Shown piece after piece: positions 1 through 9,218 of a DNA stretch of 64,000 bases (position 1 is its first letter; every line of letters starts with the position of its first letter). Under the pieces are notes generated by a model, which had not been told where the DNA came from, searched no databases, and was given only the letters and a program-made list of their open reading frames with translations. The stretch comes from Salinicola avicenniae (lineage in GTDB: Bacteria > Pseudomonadota > Gammaproteobacteria > Pseudomonadales > Halomonadaceae), in NCBI RefSeq assembly GCF_023736115.1, contig NZ_JAKQZC010000004.1, positions 248,001 through 312,000 of the forward strand. The letters run 5' to 3'. The position numbers and the translations under genes were made by a program.

Positions 1-887
1 AGCGTCAGGCACTCGACGTGACAGCCGGCGGCTTCGAGCCGGGCAATCGCTGCCTCGAAGCCATCGCGTACGGCATCATCCAGCTCCTCGAGCAGGCCGC
101 CGACGGGCACCGCCAGGCGCAGCGGGCGTGGCGTGGGATCGAGGGTCGGCATCGGCCGGGCTGCCAGGACCGACCAGAGTTCGGCACAGCAGCCGACGCT
201 CGGGGCGATCGGACCGACGCAGTCCAGGCTCGGCGACAGCGGGTAGGCCCCGTCGCCGGGGACGCTGGCCTGACTCGGCTTGAAACCGGTCAAACCGCAG
301 AAGGCGGCAGGAATGCGCAGGCTGCCGCCGGTATCGCTGCCGAGCGTCGCCGCGGCCAGGCCGAAGGCGACAGAGGCAGCGCCGCCCGAGGTCGAACCGC
401 CGGTGATGCGTTCGGGGTCGAGGGGGTTGGGCGGCGTGCCGTAGTGGCGGTTGAGACCGAGCCCCGAGAAGGCGAACTCGCTCATGTTGGTACGCCCGAC
501 GAGCACGGCGCCGGCGCGGCGCAGGCGGGCCACGGCGGGGGCGTCCCGCGTGGCCGGGGGCGCGTCCGCGAGCACTTTCGACGCCGCGCGGGTGACTTCG
601 CCGCGCACGTCGAAAAGATCCTTGATGCTGATCGGCAGGCCGGCCAGCGGGGCATCGATATCGGTTCCCGGCAGCTGCGTTCGCAGCCTTTCGGGCGAGA
701 ATTCGATGAAGCTGGTTTCGACCGTGCCGGCGTCGATATCTCCCGTCTCACTTGCTGCGCGGGCAATCAGGCTCTCGGTCAGATCGGCGGCGGTAAACCG
801 GGCTGCCGTCAGCGCTTCACGCCAGTCCTGCAGGCGGCGTTCGCGGGGCGGTCGCGCCCAGAACGTGGCGGCCTCGACGGCGCTCAC
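1..887 (-). CDS. Amidase signature family enzyme (3' end cut by window edge)
   Basis: Hydrolyses a C-N amide bond in the cytoplasm; the substrate is unknown. The visible 295 residues hold the amidase-signature triad region: Lys in SIKD (about residue 89), a Ser-rich GGSTSGG loop (163-169) and the nucleophile Ser in SDTGGSLR (about 189). The GTG start at 887 overlaps the upstream DUF2848 stop as GTGA, so the two are translationally coupled. It is the last gene seen of a minus-strand operon with a TRAP importer, a DUF1445 hydro-lyase and DUF2848, which suggests that it processes the imported compound. The C-terminal third lies outside the window. The family call is firm, the specificity is not. 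Confidence 0.9.
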   Translation of the reverse strand, partial: MSAVEAATFWARPPRERRLQDWREALTAARFTAADLTESLIARAASETGDIDAGTVETSFIEFSPERLRTQLPGTDIDAPLAGLPISIKDLFDVRGEVTRAASKVLADAPPATRDAPAVARLRRAGAVLVGRTNMSEFAFSGLGLNRHYGTPPNPLDPERITGGSTSGGAASVAFGLAAATLGSDTGGSLRIPAAFCGLTGFKPSQASVPGDGAYPLSPSLDCVGPIAPSVGCCAELWSVLAARPMPTLDPTPRPLRLAVPVGGLLEELDDAVRDGFEAAIARLEAAGCHVECLT

Positions 888-1567
888 TGTGCCACCTCGA
901 GTTCGACGATCTGGTACTGATGATCGATCTGGCGATTCAGCACCGGGTCGGCCAGCGTCATGGCGAAGCGCGGGCTGGGACGAATGCCGCCGATCGCGGG
1001 CACGGTACCGCACAGCAGCAGCGTATTGGGCTTGAGCGTCTCGCCCTGCTTGAGCGCCGCCGGCAGCTTGGCGATCAGGGTGTCGACATCCAGCAGCTCG
1101 GCCAGCGTGCCCTGTTGGTAGACGACGACTTCACCCTGCTCTTCGATCCGGCTGCGCAGTTCCAGCGAATCCCAGTGATCGCGAACCTCCTCCAGCGGCC
1201 AGGCGTGCGTCGCGATCGGCTTGGCGCAGAGCTGTTTGGACTCGGCAACGCCGACCGCCTCCAGCTTGCGGTCGGTATGATCGGAGGCGATAGTCACCCA
1301 AGGACGGCCTTCGGCATCGCTGACGAGGCACACCTCGACTTCGCCCGAGCCCTCGCCGCCGAGCATCTCGACATCGACGGCCTGGGTCAGCAGCAGGCTG
1401 CTGGCGCGGTAGAACAGCGGCACGCTGGAGGGAGGCTTGACGCCCAACTCGGCGAGTTCCTCGATGTGATGCTGGACGCCTGCCTGGTCGCGACCGGCCC
1501 AGCCAGCGATGGCCAGGCGCTCTGGCGTGACAGTGAGCGTGCCTTGCGGGGTGTCGAAAGTCAGCAT
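884..1567 (-). CDS. DUF2848 family protein
   Basis: A 227-residue soluble protein that I recognise as DUF2848, a family distantly related to the fumarylacetoacetate hydrolase fold and often found beside amidases and transporters. The C-terminal stretch with LLLCGTVPAIGGIRPSPRF fits the conserved part of such proteins. There is no signal peptide or membrane segment. It follows the TRAP large permease gene by about 40 nt and overlaps the amidase start by 4 nt. Context suggests a catabolic enzyme acting on the same substrate as the amidase. The reaction is not known to me. Confidence 0.8.
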   Translation of the reverse strand: MLTFDTPQGTLTVTPERLAIAGWAGRDQAGVQHHIEELAELGVKPPSSVPLFYRASSLLLTQAVDVEMLGGEGSGEVEVCLVSDAEGRPWVTIASDHTDRKLEAVGVAESKQLCAKPIATHAWPLEEVRDHWDSLELRSRIEEQGEVVVYQQGTLAELLDVDTLIAKLPAALKQGETLKPNTLLLCGTVPAIGGIRPSPRFAMTLADPVLNRQIDHQYQIVELEVAQ

Positions 1568-1607
1568 GATCCTGTTCCTTAGCGAAAGTTGAGCGGGACC
1601 CTGGCGG

Positions 1608-2888
1608 TCACAGCGAGTTGGGTAGCCATAGCGCGAGGCCGGGGAAGACGATCAGCAGAATCGCCATGACCAACATGGCGGCGATGAATGGCAGCGTGCC
1701 GATGACTACGTCGGAGAACGGCTTGCCGCGGCGTGCGGACTGTACGATGTAGAGATTCAGCCCCACCGGCGGCGTGATCAGTGCCATTTCGACGAACAGG
1801 ATCATCACCACGCCGAACCACACGGGGTCGAAGCCGGCGGCGAACAGCAGCGGCGCGATGATCGGCAGTGTGATTACCATCATCGACAACGTCTCGATGA
1901 AGAAGCCGAGAATCACCAGCAGCGCCAGCACGCAGAGCAGCAGCGCCATCGGCGACAGGTCCAGCTGGGTCAGCAACTGGGTCAACTGGTTGGAGAGCCC
2001 GGCGGAGGCGAGCGCGAAGTTGAGGAACGAAGCCGCCAGCATGATGAACAGGATCATCGAGGTGGTACGCACGGTGTTGTCCAGGGCGGCCATCAGCATG
2101 GCGCGGTCCAGCCGGCGGTTGAAGGCGGCCAGAATCAGCGCCACGACGACCCCGATCGCGGCGGCTTCGGTCGGCGTGGCCCAGCCGGTATAGATCGAGC
2201 CGACGATGGCGATGAACAGCACCAGCAGCGGCAGCAGGAACTTCAGGTGGTGCAGCCGCTCCGGCCAGCTCGAACGCTTGCGCGGCCCGCCCAGCGAGGG
2301 CTTGAACGCGCAGAAGAGGATCGAGGTGAGCATGAACAGCCCGGTCAGCGCGAGCCCCGGCAGCAGACCGGCGACGAACAGCTTGGGGATCGAGGTCTCG
2401 GTCAGGAACCCGTAGACGATCAGGTTGATCGACGGCGGAATCAGGATCCCCAGCGTGCCCCCGGCGGCGATGCTGCCGCAGAAGAGTTTCGGGTGATAGC
2501 CGAGCTTGTCGCCCTGGGGCAGCGCCACTGTGGAGATGGTGGCGGCGGTCGCTACCGACGAGCCGGACGTGGCCGAGAACAGCATCGAGGTCATCACGTT
2601 GGCGTGCAGCAGCCCGCCGGGCAGCCACGACAGCCAGTGATCCATGGCCCGGTAGGCGCGCTCGGCGATACCGGCGCGGACGATGATCTCGCCCATCAGC
2701 ACGAACAGCGGGATCGCGATCAGCAGAAACGAGTCCGCCGCCGACCACAGGTTCTGACCGAGGGCCCGCATCAGCGGAAAGAAAGAGAAGAACTGATCGA
2801 CGCCAAAGGCGAGCAGGAACAGCACGATGGCGACGGGAATGCCGGTCAGCAGCAGGCCCAGAATGCCGAGAGAGAGATAGAGCAGCAT
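1608..2888 (-). CDS. dctM: TRAP transporter large permease (DctM)
   Basis: The ion-coupled transmembrane subunit of a TRAP importer in the inner membrane. At 426 residues it matches the usual DctM length, with hydrophobic helices throughout and typical motifs such as the SGSSVATAATISTVALP segment and PPSINLIVYGFLTE. It begins with ATG at 2888, sharing one base with the stop of the small permease gene (TGATG), so the two are co-translated. The substrate is probably an organic or amino-acid-like anion taken up by the neighbouring DctP, but cannot be read from the sequence. Confidence 0.95.
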   Translation of the reverse strand: MLLYLSLGILGLLLTGIPVAIVLFLLAFGVDQFFSFFPLMRALGQNLWSAADSFLLIAIPLFVLMGEIIVRAGIAERAYRAMDHWLSWLPGGLLHANVMTSMLFSATSGSSVATAATISTVALPQGDKLGYHPKLFCGSIAAGGTLGILIPPSINLIVYGFLTETSIPKLFVAGLLPGLALTGLFMLTSILFCAFKPSLGGPRKRSSWPERLHHLKFLLPLLVLFIAIVGSIYTGWATPTEAAAIGVVVALILAAFNRRLDRAMLMAALDNTVRTTSMILFIMLAASFLNFALASAGLSNQLTQLLTQLDLSPMALLLCVLALLVILGFFIETLSMMVITLPIIAPLLFAAGFDPVWFGVVMILFVEMALITPPVGLNLYIVQSARRGKPFSDVVIGTLPFIAAMLVMAILLIVFPGLALWLPNSL

Positions 2889-3532
2889 CAGGAATGTCCT
2901 CCCGCTGACGGTTTCCGGGGCGCGTGATCCTTGTGGGTATGTGCATCGGCCTCGAGGCTTTCGGCCTCCTGCTGATCGGCGTCGTGGCCCATGCCGATCA
3001 GTGCCTGGATGGTTGCGCTGTCACCGCGAACGGCTGCCAGCAGCGCGCGCAACGCTAGCAAGGCGGCAGCCAGGGCGAACCAGGTATAGCCGAGGACCCA
3101 GACCAGTTGCGGGATCCATAGCGGGGTCGAGAGCGGCGTGTTGGCGGTCGTCTGGTTGGAGAGTGACGTATCGAATACCGGCCAGGCGTGCACGACGATC
3201 ATCCAGCCGACCAGGTTGACGGCCAGGATCGAGAGCAGATCCAGCGCGGCACGCCCGGCGACCGGCAGGCGTGAGTAGCCGACGTCGATGCGGATATGGG
3301 CGCGCTCTATCAGGGTATGCGACAGCCCCCAGGAGGAGAGAACGGCGAGCACGTAGCCGGCATACTCGTGGACACCTTCGAAGGAGTGGCCGAGCAGCTT
3401 GCGGCTGACCACCTCGGCGATGACCATGACGACCACGGCCATCAGCAGCAGGCCGATCAGCCGGGCCGCCCAGCGGGAGATATATCGGGCCACGCCGTTG
3501 AGCGCGTCGGCCAGAGAAATGAGAGCGAGCAT
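2888..3532 (-). CDS. dctQ: TRAP transporter small permease (DctQ)
   Basis: The four-helix small membrane subunit of the TRAP importer. The 214 residues begin with an amphipathic region, then four hydrophobic segments, and contain a DctQ-like SRKLLGHSFEGVHEYAGYVLAV-type region after helix 1 (written here only as a landmark near residue 45-65). The C-terminal tail after about residue 170 is long, charged and His-rich (AHTHKDHAP), beyond the usual end of the family. The gene lies between dctP (about 95 nt gap) and dctM (one-base overlap). Confidence 0.93.
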   Translation of the reverse strand: MLALISLADALNGVARYISRWAARLIGLLLMAVVVMVIAEVVSRKLLGHSFEGVHEYAGYVLAVLSSWGLSHTLIERAHIRIDVGYSRLPVAGRAALDLLSILAVNLVGWMIVVHAWPVFDTSLSNQTTANTPLSTPLWIPQLVWVLGYTWFALAAALLALRALLAAVRGDSATIQALIGMGHDADQQEAESLEADAHTHKDHAPRKPSAGGHS

Positions 3533-3626
3533 GTGGGGTACCTGCCAGCGAGGTGCAGCCGGCGCACGCGGGCGCCGGCTGGCGTGGAACGGTTACGTGG
3601 CGATAGCGATCATTCGAGGTTAGTGA

Positions 3627-4703
3627 TCACTTGACGATAGGCAGGGCGACGAGCGGTGCGACGTTCTCGTTCCACAACGAAACGGTCTCGTCGTCGATGC
3701 GCGAGGCCCAGCTCGGCAGCACGGCATCGACCAGCGCCTGGTGCGCGCGTTCGCGGTCGGCATCGGTCACTGCGACCAGCGTCATGTCGCCAGGTTCACC
3801 ATGTTCGCAGTCGCCCTCACCGGTGAGGCAGGCGATCCCCTGTTCTTCATCCTTGGCCAGATTGTTCCAGACCGGATCGACGAAACCGGGCTCGATCTCA
3901 CGTTCGATGGTCTGCTTTGTCTCGTCATCGAGCGCGTTCCAGGTATCGTTGCCGACGGCGGTGATGACGGTATCCCAACCGCCGACCGGCAGCGGCAGCA
4001 GATAGTCGGCGACATCCTGCCAGCCGGAGTTGTAGCCGGAGAGCGAGCCGGTCACGGCGCAATCTATCACGCCGCGTTCGAGCGACCCGGGCACTTCGTT
4101 GAACGCCATGACCGTGCTCTGGGCGCCAAGCGCGGACAGGAACTCGGCCGTGGTACGTCCGCTGGCACGAATCTTCTTGCCTTGTAGATCACCGAGGCCC
4201 TCGATCGGCGTGTTGCAGAACACCACCTGTGGCGTGTTGGGAGCGATGGCCAGCACGTGCGCATTGTAGTGCGACTGCATCGTCTTCTCGGCGATCGGCA
4301 GGAACGCTTCGCTGACTTCGCGGGCCTTGTCCGGATCGGTGGTCATCATCGGCAGGTCGAGTCCTTCCAGGGCCGGCGCTTCCCCGCCGACGTAGTCGGA
4401 GAAGGTCATGCCGACGTTGAACAGCCCGTTCTTGAGATAGCCGAAGACATCGCTGCCTTCGATGCCCATCTGATCGAACGTGGTCATCTGGACCTGGATG
4501 TCGCCGTTGCTGGCCTCAGGCAGTGTCTGGCTCCAGAACGGGGCCTCGAAGTTCTTGTGCAGCGAGACGGCGCTCCAGGTGCCGACGACGTTCAAGCTGG
4601 TCTCGGCGAGGGCGGGCTGCGCCAGGCCGAGCGTGAAGGCGGACAGGGTCAGACTGGACAGGGTCAGCCCGGAAAAGGTTAGACCGGAGAGTCTCTTTTT
4701 CAT
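3627..4703 (-). CDS. dctP: TRAP transporter substrate-binding protein (DctP)
   Basis: The periplasmic receptor that delivers substrate to DctQM. It has 358 residues with a Sec signal peptide ending near ALAE, and the conserved Arg-containing GKKIRASGRTTAEFLSALGAQ region (in part, around residues 175-195) that binds a carboxylate in this family. The signal peptide is odd: residues 6-25 are four copies of a five-residue unit (SGLTF, SGLTL, SSLTL, SAFTL) encoded by a 15-bp tandem repeat. Two internal Cys pairs near the C terminus (CLTGEGDCEHG) are also notable. The DUF1445 gene lies upstream. Confidence 0.93.
   Translation of the reverse strand: MKKRLSGLTFSGLTLSSLTLSAFTLGLAQPALAETSLNVVGTWSAVSLHKNFEAPFWSQTLPEASNGDIQVQMTTFDQMGIEGSDVFGYLKNGLFNVGMTFSDYVGGEAPALEGLDLPMMTTDPDKAREVSEAFLPIAEKTMQSHYNAHVLAIAPNTPQVVFCNTPIEGLGDLQGKKIRASGRTTAEFLSALGAQSTVMAFNEVPGSLERGVIDCAVTGSLSGYNSGWQDVADYLLPLPVGGWDTVITAVGNDTWNALDDETKQTIEREIEPGFVDPVWNNLAKDEEQGIACLTGEGDCEHGEPGDMTLVAVTDADRERAHQALVDAVLPSWASRIDDETVSLWNENVAPLVALPIVK
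4629..4688 (-). repeat. 15-bp tandem repeat (4 units) inside the DctP signal peptide
   Basis: Four consecutive 15-bp units encode SGLTF, SGLTL, SSLTL and SAFTL, forming the whole n/h-region transition of the DctP signal peptide. The repeat keeps the reading frame and lengthens the hydrophobic core. Confidence 0.85.
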
Positions 4704-4798
4704 GGTCGATGCTCGTCTGTTGAGGTTGTTGTACGAGTGGCGTTTCCGGGGCGGAAACGCGACCTCGGGCGTCTATCGATACCGTTGGCGAGAGGCGC

Positions 4799-5596
4799 TC
4801 AGCGATACTTCAGACGGTGGTTGGGAATATCGGTGATCAGCATGTGGCCGGGGGCGTGTGCCATGGCGAAGGGCAGCTTCGCGTTCATCAGCGCGATCTG
4901 CGGGGTTACGCCGCAGGCCCAGAAGACCGGAATATCGTCGGCTTCCATGACCGGTGCATCGCCGAAGTCGGGCCGATGGATGTCCTCGATGCCGATTAGG
5001 TCGGGGCGGGACAGATGCAGCGGAGCGCCGTGCACGCTGGGCATGTCAGTGGTGATCTGAACGGCTCGGATCGCATCGGTCGGATGCATGGCGCGCATCG
5101 AGACGACGCAGTGGCCGTGGAATGGGCCGGCCGGTACGAGCGGAATATTGGTGCGATACATCGGCACGATACTGCGCGCCGCCATGTGACGAACCGGTAC
5201 GCCTTCGGCGATCAGCGGCTCCTCGAACGAGAACGAGCAACCGATCGAGAAGGTGACCAGGTCGTCGCGCCAGCGCGTCGACAGATCCGTCGGCTGATCG
5301 ACCAGCTCGCCGTGCTCGTAGACGCGGTAGCGTGGGACATCGCGGCACAGGTCGATGTCCTCGCCCAGCGAGGCCGGCAGCGGGCTACCCGGCTCGGTCA
5401 CGTCGAGCACCGGGCAGGACGGCCGATTGGCCATGCAGAAGCGGAGAAAATCGCTGGCGTAGGCCTCGGGGATGATGACCAGATTGACCTGGGCGTAGCC
5501 GTTGGCGATACCGGTGGTGGTGTGCGGCCAGTCACCGCGCCGGATGGCCTGGCGGGCGGCCGCGGGGGTGGAGTCCCCGGTGAGGAGTGCGGTCAT
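4799..5596 (-). CDS. Putative hydro-lyase, DUF1445 family (D-glutamate cyclase-like)
   Basis: A 265-residue cytoplasmic protein of the DUF1445/YcsI family. Recognisable features are the ATTTGIANGYAQVNL-like N-terminal region, the FSIGCSFSFEEPL core (about residues 120-132), MYRTNIP and the C-terminal FWACGVTPQ followed by AHAPGHMLITD. Related mammalian proteins interconvert D-glutamate and 5-oxo-D-proline; bacterial members often sit beside 5-oxoproline or amide catabolic genes. I chose ATG 5596 because AGGA lies 8 nt upstream; in-frame ATGs further upstream lack a ribosome site. It heads the dctPQM-DUF2848-amidase transcript. Confidence 0.85.
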   Translation of the reverse strand: MTALLTGDSTPAAARQAIRRGDWPHTTTGIANGYAQVNLVIIPEAYASDFLRFCMANRPSCPVLDVTEPGSPLPASLGEDIDLCRDVPRYRVYEHGELVDQPTDLSTRWRDDLVTFSIGCSFSFEEPLIAEGVPVRHMAARSIVPMYRTNIPLVPAGPFHGHCVVSMRAMHPTDAIRAVQITTDMPSVHGAPLHLSRPDLIGIEDIHRPDFGDAPVMEADDIPVFWACGVTPQIALMNAKLPFAMAHAPGHMLITDIPNHRLKYR

Positions 5597-5704
5597 ATTG
5601 TCGATCCTGTTTGTCATTGTCGTGGCAAGACCGATCACGCGTGTCGGTCTGCCTTTATACGGTCAACGCTAAGAGTTCTTCGTTTATCAATCCAATCGAT
5701 TTTT

Positions 5705-5719
5705 ATGATCCTTGATCAT
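5705..5719. promoter_or_regulatory. Palindromic T-N11-A site, candidate LysR operator
   Basis: The perfect inverted repeat ATGATC-CTT-GATCAT lies in the AT-rich gap between the LysR gene stop and the DUF1445 start, about 110 nt upstream of the latter. It contains TGATCCTTGATCA, an exact T-N11-A box of the kind bound by LysR-type regulators. No other palindrome of this quality is present in the gap. Binding by the adjacent LysR is inferred. Confidence 0.5.
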
Positions 5720-5834
5720 CGACAAAACCTTTCACGACCTGCCATGTCGACTACATGCAGGGTGTCATCGGCGGCTGGGATAAGACTTGGGGACCGGGAA
5801 TGTGGTGGCCTGGAATAAGACGTGGAAGCCTGGG

Positions 5835-6734
5835 TCAGATGTGTTCGCGCTGATCGCGCTGGCCCAGCTCGATCGCTAGATCGATGACGCCGTCGGCCAG
5901 GGCCTTGTTGATATGCTGCGGCCAGGAGGCGGCGAAATCGAGTCGCGGGAGCGTGCAGGGTAACGCGATCAGATCGCCGCGGGCGATCTCCTGCTCGACG
6001 ATCCGAGGCGGAATCGCGCCGACCCCGATGCCATCCAGCGCCAGACGCACGATGGTCCAGACGGAGCCCGAGCAGTGCAGCTTGAGCCGCTCGAGGCGCT
6101 CCTGATGCAGCAGCGACTGCAGCTCCCGGTAGGGACGACTGTCACTGGCAAAGGTGATCAGGGGCATACCCGTTCGCGCTAGCTCGTGCAGCGTAAAGGT
6201 GCTCGGCGAGAGCCCCAGAGCGGGGCTGGCGATCAGGCCAGTGGCGTAGTGGCAGAGCGGGCGGTTGAGGATATCCTGGCCGTTGATCGGCCCCAGCGTG
6301 AAGGCCATGTCGACCTGACGGTTGAGCATCTTGGTGGCGAGCCCGGGCGTGCCGTCGACCTCCAGCTGCAGTGTCATGTCGGGGAAACGGTTGGCGAGCT
6401 CGGCAATGAAGGCGGGTAGCCAGCTGTGAGCGATCGTCTCGACCACGCCGAGGCGCAGCACGCCCTGAAACGGATTGTCCGCCTTCAGCATCGCCATCGC
6501 CTCCTGGCGTGTCTCCAGCAGATGCTGGGCGTGGCGGTAGAACTGGCGGCCCTTGAGCGTCGGTTGAATGGGCCGCTGGGCGCGGTCGAGGAGCGGGTCG
6601 CCTACGGCTTCCTCGAGGCGAGCGATACGATCGGAGATCGACGGCTGCGTCAGGTGCAGGTGCTGGGCCGCGAGCCGGAAGGAGCCCAGTCGGACGATCC
6701 AGACGAAAGCCTCGATTTCCTTGAAGTCGAACAT
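5835..6734 (-). CDS. LysR-family transcriptional regulator
   Basis: A 299-residue LysR regulator with an N-terminal winged helix-turn-helix (FRLAAQHLHLTQPSISDRIA, about residues 19-38) and a C-terminal effector-binding domain. ATG 6734 is preferred to the in-frame GTG at 6740 because FDFKEIEAF is the usual first strand of such proteins. It lies immediately upstream of, and on the same strand as, the DUF1445-TRAP-amidase genes, with a palindromic T-N11-A site in the gap; it is the likely inducer-responsive activator of that operon. Confidence 0.93.
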   Translation of the reverse strand: MFDFKEIEAFVWIVRLGSFRLAAQHLHLTQPSISDRIARLEEAVGDPLLDRAQRPIQPTLKGRQFYRHAQHLLETRQEAMAMLKADNPFQGVLRLGVVETIAHSWLPAFIAELANRFPDMTLQLEVDGTPGLATKMLNRQVDMAFTLGPINGQDILNRPLCHYATGLIASPALGLSPSTFTLHELARTGMPLITFASDSRPYRELQSLLHQERLERLKLHCSGSVWTIVRLALDGIGVGAIPPRIVEQEIARGDLIALPCTLPRLDFAASWPQHINKALADGVIDLAIELGQRDQREHI

Positions 6735-7128
6735 GGTCACCCGTGGCGGACGGCGGCAAGAGTCGAGACCATTGTGGCACAGCCGCGCTCGCCGTCGCTG
6801 GCCGACACAGCATTTCCGCCCGGTGTGGATGACCGAGCGGCGCCAACGTCGCTACAATGAGAGCCCCCGGCATGGCGCGAGCCCGTGCGGGAGAGACCCA
6901 TTTCCGCGCGAGCCGTGCCGCTCGGCTCCACAAGAGCCCCACGCCCGCGCGTCGTCATGAGACCGTGACGTTCGACGCCCGCCGATTGTCCGTTGTCGCC
7001 GAGTTATCCCGGCCGGCAGGCGTCACCCGACCCATGCCCGACGAGGCATCCAGACGACCCGCTAGACGGCGACCTGGACGATAGCCCGGTCCAGCGTTAG
7101 ACGATCTAGAAGCCAACAGGAGCGCTTG
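6735..7128. other. Divergent intergenic region between lysR and ilvD
   Basis: About 390 nt without a convincing gene. One promoter-like pair for ilvD is ATGACC (6829-6834), 18 nt, TACAAT (6853-6858), which would give a leader of roughly 265 nt. I saw no leader peptide rich in branched-chain residues and no attenuator hairpin, so classical ilv attenuation is not evident. Confidence 0.3.
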
Positions 7129-8865
7129 ATGAGCCAGCAGGATTCCCCGGACAGCCCGCAGTCCGAGAACACCGATCACCGCCGCCGCCATTCTTCTCAG
7201 GTGGTCGACGGTCCCGGCAAGGCGGCCAGTCGCGCCATGCTGCGTGCGGTCGGTTTCAACGACGATGACTTCAAGAAGCCGCAGGTCGGTATCGCCTCGA
7301 CCTGGAGTCGCGTGACGCCGTGCAACAGCCATATCAACGTGCTGGCGGATGCGGCCAGCGACGGCGCCGATGCGGCGGGCGGCAAGGGCGTGGTGTTCAA
7401 CACCATCACCATCAGCGATGGCATCGCCAACGGCACCGAGGGCATGAAGTACTCGATGGCCTCGCGCGAGATCATCGCCGACTCCATCGAAGCGGTGGCC
7501 GGCTGCGAAGGCTTCGACGGGGTCGTCGCGATCGGTGGCTGCGACAAGAACATGCCTGGCTGCATGATTGGCCTGGCACGTCTGAACCGCCCCGGCATCT
7601 TCGTCTACGGCGGCACCATCCAGCCCGGTGCCGGCCACACCGACATCGTATCGGTGTTCGAGGCGATGGGCGCCTACTCCCAGGGCAACATGTCGCGGAT
7701 CGAGGTCAAGCAGATCGAAGAGACGGCGATCCCCGGTCCAGGTTCCTGCGGCGGCATGTACACCGCGAACACCATGGCGTCGGCGATCGAAGCCATGGGC
7801 ATGAGTCTGCCCAACTCCTCCGCACAGGAAGCGGTCTCGCAGACCAAGAAGGACGATAGCCGGGCTGCCGGCGAGGCCGTGCTCAAGCTGCTCGAGCTGG
7901 ATATCAAGCCCTCGGACATCATGACCCGCAAGGCGTTCGAGAACGCCATTACCGTGGTGATCGCGCTGGGTGGCTCGACCAATGCCGTGCTGCACCTGCT
8001 GGCGATGGCCAACACGATCGGCGTCGACCTGTCGCTCGACGACTTCACCGAGATCGGCAAGCGCGTGCCGGTACTGGCTGACGTGCGCCCGAGTGGCCAC
8101 TACATGATGAGCGAGCTGGTGGCCATCGGCGGCATCCAGCCGATGATGAAGATCCTGCTCGATGCGGGGCTGCTGCACGGCGACTGCCTGACCGTCACCG
8201 GCAAGACGCTGGCCGAGAACCTGGCTGACGTGACGCCGTATCCGATGGATCAGCAGATCATCAAGCCGCTGGATGCGCCGGTCAAAGCGAGCAGCCATCT
8301 GCGCATTCTCTACGGCAACCTGGCGCCGGAAGGGGCGGTGGCCAAGATCACCGGCAAGGAAGGGACGCGCTTTACCGGGCGTGCGCGGGTGTTCAACTCC
8401 GAAGAGGAGGCGCAGGCGCGCATCAACGACCTGACCGTGGTCGCCGGCGACGTGATCGTGATCCGCTACGAAGGACCGAAGGGCGGCCCCGGCATGCGCG
8501 AGATGCTGACGCCAACCTCCGCGATCATGGGGCGTGGCCTGGGCGACAAGGTGGCACTGATCACCGACGGTCGCTTCTCCGGCGGCAGCCACGGTTTCGT
8601 GGTGGGCCATATCACGCCGGAAGCGTTCGTCGGCGGTCCGATCGGCCTGGTTGAAGACGGTGACGAGATCACCATCGATGCCGAGAACGACGTCATGACG
8701 CTGCATATCGACGACGCCGAAATGGATCGTCGTCGCGCTGCCTGGAAGCGCCCGGCACCGCGTTATACGCGTGGCACCCTGGCCAAGTACGCGCGTACGG
8801 TCAGTTCGGCGTCCAGGGGCGCGGTCACCGACCTGCCGGAAATGCTGGACGACAGCAACGACTGA
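7129..8865 (+). CDS. ilvD: Dihydroxy-acid dehydratase
   Basis: Dehydrates 2,3-dihydroxy-isovalerate and 2,3-dihydroxy-3-methylvalerate to the 2-keto acids in valine, isoleucine and leucine synthesis. The 578 residues include three conserved Cys: TPCNSH (about 65), [10 protein letters not shown] (about 138) and [12 protein letters not shown] (about 211), which ligate the iron-sulfur cluster. The length is that of the shorter IlvD class, not the ~616-residue E. coli form. ATG 7129 is set by AGGAG 6 nt upstream; a TTG directly before it is in frame. A strong terminator follows at 8911, so it is probably monocistronic. Confidence 0.97.
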   Translation: MSQQDSPDSPQSENTDHRRRHSSQVVDGPGKAASRAMLRAVGFNDDDFKKPQVGIASTWSRVTPCNSHINVLADAASDGADAAGGKGVVFNTITISDGIANGTEGMKYSMASREIIADSIEAVAGCEGFDGVVAIGGCDKNMPGCMIGLARLNRPGIFVYGGTIQPGAGHTDIVSVFEAMGAYSQGNMSRIEVKQIEETAIPGPGSCGGMYTANTMASAIEAMGMSLPNSSAQEAVSQTKKDDSRAAGEAVLKLLELDIKPSDIMTRKAFENAITVVIALGGSTNAVLHLLAMANTIGVDLSLDDFTEIGKRVPVLADVRPSGHYMMSELVAIGGIQPMMKILLDAGLLHGDCLTVTGKTLAENLADVTPYPMDQQIIKPLDAPVKASSHLRILYGNLAPEGAVAKITGKEGTRFTGRARVFNSEEEAQARINDLTVVAGDVIVIRYEGPKGGPGMREMLTPTSAIMGRGLGDKVALITDGRFSGGSHGFVVGHITPEAFVGGPIGLVEDGDEITIDAENDVMTLHIDDAEMDRRRAAWKRPAPRYTRGTLAKYARTVSSASRGAVTDLPEMLDDSND

Positions 8866-8910
8866 CGTCAGATGCTTCGCGACGGCGTGCCATCGCGACG
8901 CCGCCGACCC

Positions 8911-8938
8911 GCGCCCCGGTACTCAGGTACCGGGGCGC
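8911..8938 (+). terminator. Rho-independent terminator of ilvD
   Basis: Perfect 12-bp arms (GCGCCCCGGTAC and GTACCGGGGCGC) around a TCAG loop, followed by a short T-rich stretch (TCGTTTTC). It lies 46 nt after the ilvD stop. Confidence 0.85.
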
Positions 8939-8989
8939 GGTCGTTTTCGGGCCGGGTATCGCTGGGGGCACGACGCCTGTGGTGGCGTC

Positions 8990-9059
8990 GTGTCTTTCGC
9001 GTTGTGTCTTTCGCGTTGTGTCTTTCGCGTTGTGTCTTTCGCGTCATGTCTTTCGTGTC
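8990..9059 (+). repeat. 14-bp tandem repeat, five units
   Basis: Five head-to-tail copies of GTGTCTTTCGCGTT: the first three are identical, the fourth ends in C, and the fifth has three changes. The array directly follows a 9-bp hairpin (8969-8992, CACGACGCC/GGCGTCGTG), whose 3' arm overlaps the first unit. The region is noncoding, between ilvD and the MetE-like gene. Confidence 0.9.
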
Positions 9060-9218
9060 AGAGCGTGAGCGCCCGCTGTGGCTACATGAGCGGCGTTCAT
9101 TGTCGCTCGCGCAACTTTCATGTTGGTGGGGCGAAGCGCGACCGCGATTTTCCGTATCCTTGACGTCGATCTTGCCGGGCGGCGATGTCCGCCGCTCGCC
9201 GTCACGTCAGGAGCGACC

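Noticed and set aside
6955-8706. A 583-codon minus-strand frame across ilvD.
   Set aside because: A His/Arg/Asp-rich shadow of ilvD without any family motif.
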